Assembly: GCF_041549525.1 (NCBI RefSeq)
Contig: NZ_CP157456.1
Location: 930,001 to 994,000, forward strand
Source: Paenarthrobacter aurescens
Lineage (GTDB): Bacteria; Actinomycetota; Actinomycetes; Actinomycetales; Micrococcaceae
Reading direction: 5' to 3'
Length of the DNA stretch: 64,000 nt
The notes under the pieces were generated by a model, which did no database searches, was not told the origin of the DNA, and saw nothing but the letters and a program-made list of their open reading frames with translations. Each line of letters starts with the position of its first letter. The stretch's first letter is position 1. Made by a program: the position numbers and the translations under genes. Shown piece by piece: positions 34,881 to 44,108 of the stretch.

Positions 34881-35339
34881 CTAGCCCCACAGGGCCTTCT
34901 TCAGCAACGCCCTTAGCTGCGCGTTCTCGTCTTCAGTCAGTGTGGCCAACTGCGTCCGCTCGCACTCTTCGAGTCCGGCCCTCGCTTTGTTGTGGATCCG
35001 GCGTCCTTCAGCGGTGGAGACGATGATCTTGGCGCGCCGGTCCTGCTTGCCTTGAGCTCGTTTGACCAGTCCGCGGTGTTCAAGATCGTCAACCAGGCTG
35101 ACCACTTGGCTGGGGTCCAGGCTGAGGAAGTCCGCGAGCTCGCGTTGGGTGGGTTCCAAGCCGCTGCATGCGAGCGTCAGTACGGAGAAGGACCGCTCCC
35201 GGAGGCCGTAGTCCGCCAGTGCCTTGTTGTTCAGGAGCGAGCCCGTGGCGTGCAGTTTGGCCAGTAAGAGGCCTACATCGCTGCCGATTTTTGCTGCGGC
35301 CAGGCGCGGGGTTTCCACTTCGGTGCTTTGCGGGCCCAT
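34881..35339 (-). CDS. MarR-family transcriptional regulator
   Basis: A 152-aa winged-helix protein. The recognition region is TQRELADFLSLDPSQVVSLV (about 63-82), followed by the wing with the typical KRAQGKQDRRAKIIVSTAEG block (about 91-110). GGAG lies 7 nt before the ATG at 35339. It is divergent from the six-gene CoA-linked catabolic operon with a 139-bp shared gap holding palindromes, so it most likely represses that operon until an aromatic or other organic acid (or its CoA ester) binds. Confidence 0.92.
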   Translation of the reverse strand: MGPQSTEVETPRLAAAKIGSDVGLLLAKLHATGSLLNNKALADYGLRERSFSVLTLACSGLEPTQRELADFLSLDPSQVVSLVDDLEHRGLVKRAQGKQDRRAKIIVSTAEGRRIHNKARAGLEECERTQLATLTEDENAQLRALLKKALWG

Positions 35340-35356
35340 GACAACTCCAATAGTAA

Positions 35357-35401
35357 TGAAAAACAATCGTTGACTTTTTCAATGATCCGTATTCTCATTG
35401 A
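35357..35401. promoter_or_regulatory. Candidate MarR operators in the divergent promoter
   Basis: Two inverted repeats lie between the MarR gene and the catabolic operon: TGAAAAA (35357-35363) with TTTTTCA (35375-35381), enclosing CAATCGTTG; and TCAATGA (35379-35385) with TCATTGA (35395-35401). The first begins 18 bp from the marR start codon, fitting autoregulation. Inference from symmetry only. Confidence 0.6.
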
Positions 35402-35478
35402 TCATGACAAGGATCTCACGATGCAGTGGGATCGGCCTCACCGGCTCAGGCCGGTTACTGCATGCGAAGGAGCACGCC

Positions 35479-36417
35479 ATGAGCTTGAACGGCAAGGTTG
35501 CAATCGTCACCGGGAGTGGACAGGGTCTTGGACTCGCTTACGCGAGGGAGCTCGCCCGCCAGGGTGCCGCCGTCGTTATTAATGACGTGAACGCCCAGAC
35601 CGCTGCGGACGCTGTTGCGCAGATCGAGGCCGACGGCGGACGCGCCACTTCCGTTGTGGTTCCGGTGGGCGGCACGGACGCCGCGAAGGCCCTGGTTGCG
35701 GGTGCCGTTGAAGCCTTCGGTCGGCTGGATATCCTGGTGACGAATGCCGGCATCCTGAGGGACAAGAGCATTCTCAAAATGACCGACGAGGACTTTGACC
35801 TGGTCATCAATGTGCACCTGAAAGGGACGTTCACTTGCGTCCGGGAGGCGTTCGCGTACTTCAAGGAGAACGGCATCGCCGGCCGGATCATCACCATCGG
35901 CTCGCCCACCGGTCAGCGCGGCAACTTCGGGCAGACCAATTACGCCGCTGCCAAGGCCGGGATCGTGGGCATGGTCCGCACCTGGGCTCTGGAGATGAAG
36001 AAGGCCGGGGTGACGGTTAACTCTGTGATTCCGGTGGCCGCCACCGCCATGACCAAGACGGTCCCGTACTTCCAGAAGGCCGTTGAAGCTGAAGAGCGTG
36101 GTGAGGCCATGCCGCCGTTCTTCCGTCACGATCTTGGTTTTGGAACGGCCGACGACGTCGCCGGGCTGATCGCGTTCCTCGCCTCTGATGCGGCTGCTGA
36201 AATTACCGGCCAGGCAATCGGCGCCGGCGGTGACCGGCTGCAGGTATGGACACATCCGACGGCGGCCACCACCGAGTACCGTGAAGGCGGGTGGAGTTAC
36301 GAGGCCCTGCAGGAGAACGCTGGATCGCTTTTTGGTGCTGAGGCACTGCAGAGTTACGGCGAGGAATTCCTGCCGCTGCCCGCGGAGCTCCAGCCGGAAC
36401 CCGTACAGGCCCGCTGA
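35479..36417 (+). CDS. Short-chain dehydrogenase/reductase with C-terminal extension
   Basis: A 312-aa SDR. The NAD(P)-binding motif is TGSGQGLG (about 11-18), the catalytic Ser lies in TIGSPTGQRG and the YxxxK in NYAAAKAGIVG (about 154-164). The extra C-terminal 50 residues (from VWTHPTAATTEYREGGWSYE) resemble those of SDRs acting on CoA esters in beta-oxidation-like routes (multifunctional-enzyme type). It likely oxidises a 3-hydroxyacyl-CoA. AAGGAG precedes the ATG; the longer open frame upstream is not used. It is the first gene of the catabolic operon. Confidence 0.9.
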   Translation: MSLNGKVAIVTGSGQGLGLAYARELARQGAAVVINDVNAQTAADAVAQIEADGGRATSVVVPVGGTDAAKALVAGAVEAFGRLDILVTNAGILRDKSILKMTDEDFDLVINVHLKGTFTCVREAFAYFKENGIAGRIITIGSPTGQRGNFGQTNYAAAKAGIVGMVRTWALEMKKAGVTVNSVIPVAATAMTKTVPYFQKAVEAEERGEAMPPFFRHDLGFGTADDVAGLIAFLASDAAAEITGQAIGAGGDRLQVWTHPTAATTEYREGGWSYEALQENAGSLFGAEALQSYGEEFLPLPAELQPEPVQAR

Positions 36418-36419
36418 TC

Positions 36420-37310
36420 ATGGCTACCCGTTACGAATTGGGCATCGACGCCACTGCGTTGGATGCGATCGACATGCATGTCCACCTCGAAGTGGACAGT
36501 TGCGGCCACGGTTCCCTCCCGGAAGCGTTGACGGAGGCCTCGGCGAAGTACTTCAAGTCTGAGGACCGTACGCCATCGCTGGACAGGATCGCCGAGGTGT
36601 ACCGCGAACTGAACATGGCCGCCGTCGTGTTCACTGTTGATGCCCGCACGCAGCTCAAGCACGAGCCCAACAGCATCCCGGAACTGATCGAGGGCGCTGC
36701 CCGGAACAATGATGTGCTGATTCCGTTCGGCAGTGTTGACCCGCGGACGGGGGAGGACGCGATCGCCGGGGCAAAGCATCAGGCTGTTGAGCTCGGTGCC
36801 CGCGGTTTCAAATTTCACCCATCGCTGCAAGGCTTTGATCCGTCCAACGAGACGTTCTACCCACTGTGGGAGACCCTGCAGGAGTTGGGGCTGCCTTGCA
36901 TCTTTCACACTGGCCAGAACGGTATGGGCGCAGGACTCCCGGGCGGGTACGGGATTAAGCTCGCCTTCTCCAACCCGTTGTTGCTGGATGCTGTGGCGGC
37001 AGATTTCCCGGGCTTGCAGATCATCATGGCCCACCCCTCGGTGCCGTGGCAGGACGAGGCCAACTCGATCGCGACGCACAAATCCAACGTGTTCATCGAT
37101 CTCTCCGGCTGGTCGCCAAAGTACTTCCCGGAGTCATTGGTGAAGGCCTCCAATTCAGTGCTGCAGGACAAGGTCCTGTTCGGCACCGACTTCCCGCTGA
37201 TTACGCCGCAGAAGTGGTTGGGTGCGTTCGCGGACCTGCCGCTGAAGGATGAGGTGCGGCCGAAGATCCTCTTGGACAACGCCGTTCGGCTACTTGGTTT
37301 GGGTGGTTGA
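36420..37310 (+). CDS. Amidohydrolase family protein (amidohydrolase_2, TIM barrel)
   Basis: A 296-aa protein of the PF04909 type. Metal ligands are expected in DMHVHLE (about 18-24), FKFHPS (about 136-141), FHTGQNG (about 161-167), MAHPSVPW and FGTDFPL (about 260). This family contains decarboxylases and hydrolases such as ACMSD, PDC hydrolase and gamma-resorcylate decarboxylase. Here it sits 2 bp after the SDR and 1 bp before the acyl-CoA dehydrogenase, so it acts in the same pathway, perhaps on a ring-cleavage or side-chain product. No specific substrate can be assigned. Confidence 0.85.
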   Translation: MATRYELGIDATALDAIDMHVHLEVDSCGHGSLPEALTEASAKYFKSEDRTPSLDRIAEVYRELNMAAVVFTVDARTQLKHEPNSIPELIEGAARNNDVLIPFGSVDPRTGEDAIAGAKHQAVELGARGFKFHPSLQGFDPSNETFYPLWETLQELGLPCIFHTGQNGMGAGLPGGYGIKLAFSNPLLLDAVAADFPGLQIIMAHPSVPWQDEANSIATHKSNVFIDLSGWSPKYFPESLVKASNSVLQDKVLFGTDFPLITPQKWLGAFADLPLKDEVRPKILLDNAVRLLGLGG

Positions 37311-37311
37311 G

Positions 37312-38547
37312 ATGACGGCGACTGCTACCACCAACACCAGTCAGGAACAGCGGCTGTATTCCGTGGCGGACTGGTACGACGCCGAAGCGCTGCTCAACAC
37401 TGCCGAACGCCAGGTACTGGGCCGGCTGCGGGACTTCCTTGACGCTGAAGCCAAGCCTTTGTTGGCCGATTACTGGGAGAAGGGGGAGTTCCCCGAACAA
37501 CTGGCACGGCCGTTGATCGACCTGGACCTGATGGAACCGGCCGACCTCACTGTTGAGGCCCCTGCGAGGGGGATTTACCACGGCTTCCGGATCTTCGAAC
37601 TGGCCCGTACTGACGCTTCGCTGGCCACTTGGTACACCGCCCAGGCGGGGTTGTTCCGGACAGCAATCCGGGTGGGTGCGTCCGAAGAGCAGCAGAAGGA
37701 GTGGATGCCCAAAGTCATCGACTTCTCCCTCAAGGGCGTCTTCTCCTTGACCGAACCCGGGCACGGCTCGGACATCGCCGGCGGTTTGTCCACCACCGCC
37801 CGTTACGAAGAAGATCCCGACGGCGGCACGGGCTCCGGCTCCTGGGTTCTGGACGGTGCCAAACGGTGGATCGGGGGCGCTTCCACAGCCGACGTCCTGT
37901 GCGTATTCGCCCGCGATGTGACCGACGGGCAGGTCAAAGCGTTCCTCATAGACCGTACGGCTCCGGGGGTGTCCCTGGAGAAGATCCAGGGTAAAACTTC
38001 ACTGCGGATGATGCAGAACGCCCATATCACCCTGAACAACGTCAGGGTTCCCGAAGCCATGCGCCTGCACAACGTGAACTCCTTCAAGGACGTGGCCGCT
38101 ATGCTCCGTGCGATGCGCTCGGACGTTGCCTGGATCGCCGCCGGAATCCAGGCCGGCGCGTTCGAAGCTGCGTTGGCTTATGTGAAGGAGCGTCAGCAGT
38201 TCGGCCGGTCCTTGGGCTCCTTCCAGCTGGTCCAGGAGAAGCTGGCCCGCATGCTCGGCAACGTCACCGCTTCGCTTTCACTCGTTGTCCGGCTGACCGA
38301 GCAGCAGGGCTGGGGCATCTACCGGGATCAGGACTCAGCCCTGGCCAAGATGCAGACGTCCCTGATGATGCGCGAAACCGTCGCCCTGGCCCGCGAAGTG
38401 GTGGGCGGCAACGGCATCACCCTCGCCGCCGACGTCGCGCGTTTCCATGCCGACGCCGAAGCCGTCTACTCCTACGAAGGCACCCACGAGATCAACGCCT
38501 TGATCGTAGGCCGCGCCCTCACCGGCGCCAGTGCTTTCACCCACTAA
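37312..38547 (+). CDS. Acyl-CoA dehydrogenase
   Basis: A 411-aa flavoprotein with all domains of the family: FAD-binding block FSLTEPGHGSDIAGG (about 142-156), RQQFGRSLGSFQLVQEKLAR (about 292-311) and the C-terminal YEGTHEINALIVGRALTG containing the catalytic Glu. The arrangement VGGNGI...YEGTHEIN resembles glutaryl-CoA or other short-chain dehydrogenases. It introduces an alpha-beta double bond into the CoA ester made by the ligase of this operon. It starts 1 bp after the amidohydrolase stop. Confidence 0.92.
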   Translation: MTATATTNTSQEQRLYSVADWYDAEALLNTAERQVLGRLRDFLDAEAKPLLADYWEKGEFPEQLARPLIDLDLMEPADLTVEAPARGIYHGFRIFELARTDASLATWYTAQAGLFRTAIRVGASEEQQKEWMPKVIDFSLKGVFSLTEPGHGSDIAGGLSTTARYEEDPDGGTGSGSWVLDGAKRWIGGASTADVLCVFARDVTDGQVKAFLIDRTAPGVSLEKIQGKTSLRMMQNAHITLNNVRVPEAMRLHNVNSFKDVAAMLRAMRSDVAWIAAGIQAGAFEAALAYVKERQQFGRSLGSFQLVQEKLARMLGNVTASLSLVVRLTEQQGWGIYRDQDSALAKMQTSLMMRETVALAREVVGGNGITLAADVARFHADAEAVYSYEGTHEINALIVGRALTGASAFTH

Positions 38548-38578
38548 ATCTCTTCAAACAACAACACAGGAGGCAAAG

Positions 38579-39034
38579 ATGCCCAATCTCGTGGTCGATT
38601 TCGACACCCTGCTCACCATGTCCGGCAAGGACCTCGGCACTACCGACTACCGCGAAATTACGCAGCAGCAGATCAACCTGTTCGCCGATGCCACTGATGA
38701 CCAGCAGTGGATCCATGTTGATCCCGAACGCGCCAAAGACGGCCCTTTCGGTGCGCCGATCGCGCACGGCTTCCTCACGCTGTCCCTGATCATCCCGTTC
38801 TGGGGCGAATTGTTCGACGTCGACGGCGTCACTACCAAGGTCAACTACGGCCTGGACAAGGTCCGCTTCACCTCACCGGTCAAGGTGGGCTCCAAAGTCC
38901 GCATGAACGGCAGCATCGCCGAGGTCACCGAAGTCAAGGGCGGCGCCCAGATCAAGGTCAACGCCACCATCGAAATCGAAGGCCAGGAACGCCCCGCCGT
39001 CGTGGCCGAATTCCTCGCCCGCTTCTACAAGTAG
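38579..39034 (+). CDS. MaoC-family (R)-enoyl-CoA hydratase
   Basis: A 151-aa hot-dog-fold hydratase. The catalytic region is QQWIHVDPERAKDGPFGAPI followed by AHGFLTLSL (about 40-69), with Asp and His of the hydratase motif. It would add water to the enoyl-CoA formed by the dehydrogenase; the SDR would then oxidise the product. A perfect AGGAGG lies 6 nt before the ATG. An open frame starting upstream overlaps the dehydrogenase gene and is not used. Confidence 0.92.
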   Translation: MPNLVVDFDTLLTMSGKDLGTTDYREITQQQINLFADATDDQQWIHVDPERAKDGPFGAPIAHGFLTLSLIIPFWGELFDVDGVTTKVNYGLDKVRFTSPVKVGSKVRMNGSIAEVTEVKGGAQIKVNATIEIEGQERPAVVAEFLARFYK

Positions 39035-39052
39035 GAACCGCTTCTACAAGTA
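39019..39052. repeat. 15-bp direct repeat at the maoC stop
   Basis: The last codons and stop of the hydratase gene (CCGCTTCTACAAGTA) occur again 4 bp later. It looks like a short duplication of the gene end and has no evident effect on the protein. Confidence 0.8.
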
Positions 39053-39101
39053 AAGCGATCCGTAAACCCACTTCCCTTCCCTCCTCTCCCAAGGAACAGA
39101 C

Positions 39102-40427
39102 ATGTCAGGACACACTGCGCTCGCACAGTCGAGCACGGCCGCCAAGCGCAAAGAAGCGCGCACGGTCATCATGTCCAGCTATCTGGGCAGCACCATCGAG
39201 TTCTACGACTTCCTGCTGTACGCAACGGCCGCAGCGGTTGCCTTCCCCAAGGTGTTCTTCGCCGGTACTGATGAGTGGGTGGGCGTCGTAGCCGCGTACG
39301 CCACGTTCGCCGCCGGCTATGTTGCCCGGCCTTTGGGCGGCATCATCTTTGGGCACTTCGGTGACCGGATCGGCCGCAAGGGCATGCTGATTGTGTCCAT
39401 GGCCATGATGGGTATTGCCTCCACGCTGATTGGGCTGATTCCCGGAGCCAACGTCATTGGCCCCTGGGGCGCTGTGATCCTTGTGGTCCTGCGTGTCTGC
39501 CAGGGAATCGCTGTGGGCGGTGAATGGGGCGGTGCCGCGCTGATGGCCTTGGAGCATTCGGATCCCAAAAAGCGGGGGTTCGCGGCGTCGTTCGTCAACG
39601 CCGGCGCCCCCACCGGCGCTGTCCTTGGCACCGTGGTGATGGGCATCTTCTCCGCCCTTCCACAGGATGCGTTCCTGGCGTGGGGTTGGCGCGTGCCGTT
39701 CCTGTTGTCCTTCGTCCTCCTGATTGTGGGCATGTTTGTGAGGTTGCGGGTTTCGGAAAGCCCGATCTTCGCCGAAGCTGTTGCCAAGGAAAGCGCCCAG
39801 GGCACCAAACGCAAGATCCCGTTGCTGGAAGTGCTGAAGCGTCCCAAGGCTCTGATCATGATCATGTTCGCCGGTGCTGCGGGATTCGGCCTCCAAGTTG
39901 TGCTTCCTACGTTCTCCGTCACCTACGCAGTATCCAAGGGCGCACCACAACAGGGCGTGCTCTATGCCTTCGCTGGCGCCTCAGCCATCTCCATCCTGTT
40001 CGTGCTCCTGGGCGGCAGGCTCTCGGATCGCTTTGGTCGCCGTCCGGTGATGGTCACGGGTTTGGCCTTGTTCATCCTGTACCTGTTCCCAATGTTCGGG
40101 ATGCTCAGTTCCGGCAACATCGCCCTGGTTTTCCTGGCCTTCACGGTGGCGCTGGTTCTGCATTCATCCCTTTACGGTCCGCTTGCAGCGTTCGTTTCGG
40201 AGCAGTTCGGCACCACTAACCGCTACACCGGCGCGGCCGTCGGCTACCAGCTGGCAACACTGATCGGCGCTGGCTTCACGCCCGGCATTGTGGCGGGCCT
40301 TTATAAGGACGCCGGTCAGAGCATCGTCCCTGTGGTGGTCTTCCTTTCCATCATGTCGCTGGTATCGATTGTCTTCATCCTGCTGACGCGGGAGTCTAAG
40401 AACAACGACCTCTCTACGGTCAGTTAG
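39102..40427 (+). CDS. MFS transporter, metabolite:H+ symporter family
   Basis: A 441-aa protein with twelve spans. The family marks are SSYLGSTIEFYDFLLYATAA (first span), the loop GHFGDRIGRKGML (about 87-99), and RVCQGIAVGGEWGGAALMAL, typical of ShiA/KgtP-like symporters that import organic acids such as shikimate, benzoate derivatives or dicarboxylates. AAGGA lies before the ATG. Its place between hydratase and ligase genes makes it the likely importer of the operon's substrate. Confidence 0.92.
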   Translation: MSGHTALAQSSTAAKRKEARTVIMSSYLGSTIEFYDFLLYATAAAVAFPKVFFAGTDEWVGVVAAYATFAAGYVARPLGGIIFGHFGDRIGRKGMLIVSMAMMGIASTLIGLIPGANVIGPWGAVILVVLRVCQGIAVGGEWGGAALMALEHSDPKKRGFAASFVNAGAPTGAVLGTVVMGIFSALPQDAFLAWGWRVPFLLSFVLLIVGMFVRLRVSESPIFAEAVAKESAQGTKRKIPLLEVLKRPKALIMIMFAGAAGFGLQVVLPTFSVTYAVSKGAPQQGVLYAFAGASAISILFVLLGGRLSDRFGRRPVMVTGLALFILYLFPMFGMLSSGNIALVFLAFTVALVLHSSLYGPLAAFVSEQFGTTNRYTGAAVGYQLATLIGAGFTPGIVAGLYKDAGQSIVPVVVFLSIMSLVSIVFILLTRESKNNDLSTVS

Positions 40428-40439
40428 GAGCACTGCACC

Positions 40440-41990
40440 ATGGACAACAACGGAGTTGGATCCTGGCTGCACCGGCGCCGGATAAAGTCCGGAACCAAAA
40501 CAGCTGTCATTTCCGGCGGGACGAGTCTTAGCTACGCCGAACTTGCAGACCGGACCGCCCACTTGGCCAACGCCCTCAAGGAAAGAGGCGTAGGCAAAGG
40601 GGACAGGGTGGCCTACCTCGGCGAGAATCACCCATCATTCGTGGAGACGTTCTTCGCATGCGGGCTGTTGGGCGCGATCTTCGTCCCGCTCAACACCCGC
40701 CTGGCGGCCCCGGAGCTGCAGTATCAACTGCAGGACTCAGGCTCACTGCTGCTCATCAGCGCCGCATCTTTGGAAACCGTTGCCGCCGCGTCCAGCAGGG
40801 AGACTGAGGTGACCCACCGTCTTGTGGTGGCGCCCGACGACGTCACTGACGGTTCCGCTCCCACGCTGCCATCCGGCGTCGAGCACTATGACGACGTGAT
40901 GGCCAGCGCAAGCGCGGCACCGCCGGATGAAGCGGTGACGCTGGACGACGGCGCCATGATCCTCTACACCTCCGGAACCACCGGCAAACCCAAGGGTGCG
41001 CTGCTGACGCACGGCAACATCACCTGGAACTGCATGAACACGGTGGTGGATATGGACCTGAACCGCAACGATGTAGCGCTCATGATCTCGCCGCTGTTCC
41101 ACGTTGCATCACTGGACATGGGCCTGCTTCCCATGCTGCTCAAAGGCGCAACCGTGGTGCTTGAAGCCAAATTCGACGCCGGCCGGGTACTGGAGTTGGT
41201 GGGTCAGTACAAAATCACCACACTCAACGGCGTCCCCACCACCTTTCAGATGCTCTGTGACCATCCCGGATGGTCGACGGCGGACCTCAGCTCCCTGGAC
41301 AAGCTCACCTGCGGCGGTTCAGCGGTTCCACAGAGAGTGCTCGATGCCTACGAGCAGCGCGGCATAGGTTTCACCAGCTGCTATGGCATGACCGAAACCG
41401 CACCTGGGGCAACCATGCTGCCGGTATCCAGGTCCAAGGAAAAGGCCGGATCTGCCGGGCTGCCGCACTTCTTCACGGACGTGAGGATTGCCGATCCGCT
41501 CGGCGGAGTTGCTGTCCAGGGCGAGGTGGGGGAGATCCAAATCTCCGGCCCCAACGTGATCAAGGAGTACTGGAACCGGCCGGAAGCCACCGCGGAAAGC
41601 TACTCCGATTCCTCCTGGTTCCGTTCCGGGGACATGGGCTACCAGGATGCGGAAGGCTTCCTGTTCGTTTCGGACCGCATCAAGGACATGATCATTTCCG
41701 GGGGCGAGAACATCTACCCCGCCGAGGTTGAAGCTGCCATCGCGGAGCTCACGGCTGTGGGAAGTGTGGCCGTCATTGGTGTTGATGACCCCAAATGGGG
41801 AGAAGTACCCCGGGCGATAGTCACCCTGCGTGAAGGCGGATCCCTCACGGAGGAGCAACTGCGCTCGCATTTGGAAGGCCGGCTGGCGCGGTACAAAATC
41901 CCCAAGTCCGTGGTGTTCGTTGAGGAAATGCCACGAACCGCCAGTGGCAAAATCCGCAAAATGGACCTCCGGAAGCAGTACGCACAGTAA
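40440..41990 (+). CDS. Acyl-CoA synthetase (AMP-dependent ligase)
   Basis: A 516-aa ANL-superfamily enzyme. The A3 phosphate loop is LYTSGTTGKPKGALLTHGN (about 178-196), A5 is YGMTETAPG, A8 is ISGGENIYPAEVE and A10 is PRTASGKIRKMDL with the catalytic Lys. It activates a carboxylic acid to its CoA thioester, the entry step for the dehydrogenase, hydratase and SDR encoded upstream. GGAG precedes the ATG. It is the last gene of the operon. The acid could be a fatty, alicyclic or aryl-alkanoic acid; the sequence alone does not decide. Confidence 0.92.
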   Translation: MDNNGVGSWLHRRRIKSGTKTAVISGGTSLSYAELADRTAHLANALKERGVGKGDRVAYLGENHPSFVETFFACGLLGAIFVPLNTRLAAPELQYQLQDSGSLLLISAASLETVAAASSRETEVTHRLVVAPDDVTDGSAPTLPSGVEHYDDVMASASAAPPDEAVTLDDGAMILYTSGTTGKPKGALLTHGNITWNCMNTVVDMDLNRNDVALMISPLFHVASLDMGLLPMLLKGATVVLEAKFDAGRVLELVGQYKITTLNGVPTTFQMLCDHPGWSTADLSSLDKLTCGGSAVPQRVLDAYEQRGIGFTSCYGMTETAPGATMLPVSRSKEKAGSAGLPHFFTDVRIADPLGGVAVQGEVGEIQISGPNVIKEYWNRPEATAESYSDSSWFRSGDMGYQDAEGFLFVSDRIKDMIISGGENIYPAEVEAAIAELTAVGSVAVIGVDDPKWGEVPRAIVTLREGGSLTEEQLRSHLEGRLARYKIPKSVVFVEEMPRTASGKIRKMDLRKQYAQ

Positions 41991-42178
41991 CTAATGCCTG
42001 CGTGGAAAAGCTGCTCCGTGAGGAACCTCTCGGGGCGAAATATTCCGTTACCAAGCTAAATCCGGGTTAATTTCCTCCATCGAACTGCGTAATAGGCTGT
42101 TGGGGCATTACGATAAGCACGACTCACTCAGAGCATGATGCTTCATCACGACTCACACCTAACCCGGGGGATATACCA

Positions 42179-42649
42179 ATGAGCACTTACCCGCAACAAC
42201 CGCAACAAACCGAACAGTACGGCGTCCAGGCCGGCGAGCCGCCGCTGTGGGCTCCGTACTACGGCGCTCCGATTGGTGCAGCCGTCAAGCGTTTCTTCAA
42301 GAAGTACGCCACGTTCAGCGGCCGCGCGAGCCGCAGCGAATACTGGTGGTGGGCCTTGGTCAATGCAGTAGTTCTGATCGTTTTCCAAATTGTGATGACA
42401 ACCGGTCTTTCAGTAGATGCCGAGGGACTGCCGGTCTTTGGCGCGACGTACTTTGTTGGAGTGGCCGTTGTGACCATTTGGGGTCTTGCAACTCTGGTCC
42501 CGTCAATTGCCTTGTTGGTCCGCCGTCTCCACGACGCCAACCTTAGCGGCTGGTTGGCGCTGCTCATCATCGTGCCCATCGTTGCACTCGTGCTCTCGCT
42601 CCTGCCGTCAAACCCGGCCGGCCAGCGTTTTGACCAGCCCACTGCATAG
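42179..42649 (+). CDS. DUF805 membrane protein
   Basis: A 156-aa protein. The DUF805 mark FSGRASRSEYWWWALVNAVV is at residues 44-63, followed by three membrane spans and VRRLHDANLSGW. The N-terminal 25 residues are Gln/Pro-rich. DUF805 proteins are small inner-membrane proteins of unknown function. It is monocistronic, with a strong terminator 48 bp after the stop. Confidence 0.9.
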   Translation: MSTYPQQPQQTEQYGVQAGEPPLWAPYYGAPIGAAVKRFFKKYATFSGRASRSEYWWWALVNAVVLIVFQIVMTTGLSVDAEGLPVFGATYFVGVAVVTIWGLATLVPSIALLVRRLHDANLSGWLALLIIVPIVALVLSLLPSNPAGQRFDQPTA

Positions 42650-42696
42650 TCAGTCACGTAGCAAGTAACACGCAGTAAGCAATACGATCCAAGGAA

Positions 42697-42727
42697 AAGG
42701 GCGGCACCTTTTTATGCCGCCCTTTTT
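42697..42727 (+). terminator. Rho-independent terminator after DUF805
   Basis: AAGGGCGGCA (42697-42706) pairs perfectly with TGCCGCCCTT (42715-42724) around an 8-nt loop, followed by a T run to 42727. Confidence 0.93.
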
Positions 42728-42785
42728 CGCGCCGTTTTCCGGCCAGTACCTGCCGCGCGGTCAATGCCCATGAAATGCTGAGGTG

Positions 42786-42818
42786 GACCCACCCCAACGA
42801 CTGACCCACCCCAACGAC
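42786..42818. repeat. Two 16-bp direct repeats before lhgO
   Basis: GACCCACCCCAACGAC occurs at 42786-42801 and 42803-42818, one bp apart, ending 10 bp before the lhgO start codon. The spacing of 17 bp is not quite two helical turns. They could be operator half-sites, or an untranslated duplication. Confidence 0.75.
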
Positions 42819-42828
42819 GAGGAGTGTC

Positions 42829-44046
42829 ATGCCCCACCCTCCACAGACGAGGACCATCAAGCGGTGCGCAGTTGTAGGTGGCGGCATCATCGGCATTGCG
42901 GTGGCCAGGGAACTGTCCAACAGACTCCACCACGCCCAGATCACCGTCTATGAAAAGGAAGACCGGCTCGCAGCACACCAGACCGGCCACAACTCGGGTG
43001 TGGTTCACGCGGGCCTGTACTACGAGCCCGGCGGGCTGAAGGCAAAGCTGTGCCGCAGGGGAGTGGAGCTGCTGCAGGAATTCTGCGCCACAAAAGACCT
43101 GCCCTATGAAGCCTGCGGCAAGCTGGTGATCGCCCAAACGCCGGAAGAGCAACACCGCCTGGACAACATTTTCGCCCGCGCCACAGCCAACGGCGTCCCC
43201 GGCGCTCGCATGCTTCGCGGTGACCAGATACGTGAGGTGGAGCCGAACGCCGTCGGGCTTTCCGCTTTGCACTCGCCGGAAACGGCGATCGTTGACTACA
43301 CAGCCATCACCAACGCGCTCGCCGACGACGTCCGCAGTGCCGGCGGGACCATCCGGCTGGCACAGGAAGTCACCGCGCTGAATCAACAGGGCAGCGGGGT
43401 GCTGGTCACTACCAAGGACGGCAGCGAGCATTACGACCTTGTGGTGGTCTGTGCGGGTCTCCAGTCGGATCGCGTGGCAGAATCCACTGGCGAACCGGCC
43501 ACCCCCAGGATCGTGCCGTTTTTTGGGCAGTATTTCCTCTTGGGGGCGGACGCCCGGGATCAAGTCCGCGGGCTGATTTACCCGGTGCCGGACCCCAAAC
43601 ACCCCTTCCTCGGTGTCCACCTCACAAAACGCATTGACGGTGAAATGATGCTGGGCCCCAATGCGTTTATCTCATTCGGCCGTGAGTCCTATGCGTGGAA
43701 TGAGGTCAATGTTCGCGACGTCATGAATTACACGCTCTTCCCGGGTTTCTGGAATTTTGCCCGGCAGAACGTACCCTCAGCCTTCCGCGAATTCCAGACC
43801 GTTATGAGCAAGAAGAAATTCATCCGCGAGGCCGTCCGCTTTGTACCTTCATTGGAGGGCGCCACCATCCTCCCCGGCACTCGCGGCGTGCGCGCCCAGG
43901 CCATGAACGGCAACGGTTCGCTGGTTGACGACTTTGTGATTGCGCGACGCCGGGACACAGTTTTGGTGCGCAACGCGCCTTCTCCGGGGGCTACTTCGTC
44001 CATGGCCATAGCGGAGTACATCGTGGAAAAGGCTTTACAGGACTGA
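42829..44046 (+). CDS. lhgO: L-2-hydroxyglutarate oxidase
   Basis: A 405-aa FAD-dependent oxidoreductase of the DAO family. The FAD fold is CAVVGGGIIGIAVARELS (about 13-30), followed by the LhgO-type block QTGHNSGVVHAGLYYEPGGL (about 50-69) with the flavin-site His. The middle block GKLVIAQTPEEQHRLDNIF and late GVRAQAMNGNGSLVDDFVI fit the family. It oxidises L-2-hydroxyglutarate to 2-oxoglutarate, passing electrons to the quinone pool, either for metabolite repair or lysine/glutarate catabolism. GAGGAG precedes the ATG. Confidence 0.92.
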   Translation: MPHPPQTRTIKRCAVVGGGIIGIAVARELSNRLHHAQITVYEKEDRLAAHQTGHNSGVVHAGLYYEPGGLKAKLCRRGVELLQEFCATKDLPYEACGKLVIAQTPEEQHRLDNIFARATANGVPGARMLRGDQIREVEPNAVGLSALHSPETAIVDYTAITNALADDVRSAGGTIRLAQEVTALNQQGSGVLVTTKDGSEHYDLVVVCAGLQSDRVAESTGEPATPRIVPFFGQYFLLGADARDQVRGLIYPVPDPKHPFLGVHLTKRIDGEMMLGPNAFISFGRESYAWNEVNVRDVMNYTLFPGFWNFARQNVPSAFREFQTVMSKKKFIREAVRFVPSLEGATILPGTRGVRAQAMNGNGSLVDDFVIARRRDTVLVRNAPSPGATSSMAIAEYIVEKALQD

Positions 44047-44108
44047 AGTTAACAAGCTCGTGATCCAACGGAAATCGCCTCAACATGCGCTATGCATAGC
44101 GTTGCCGC

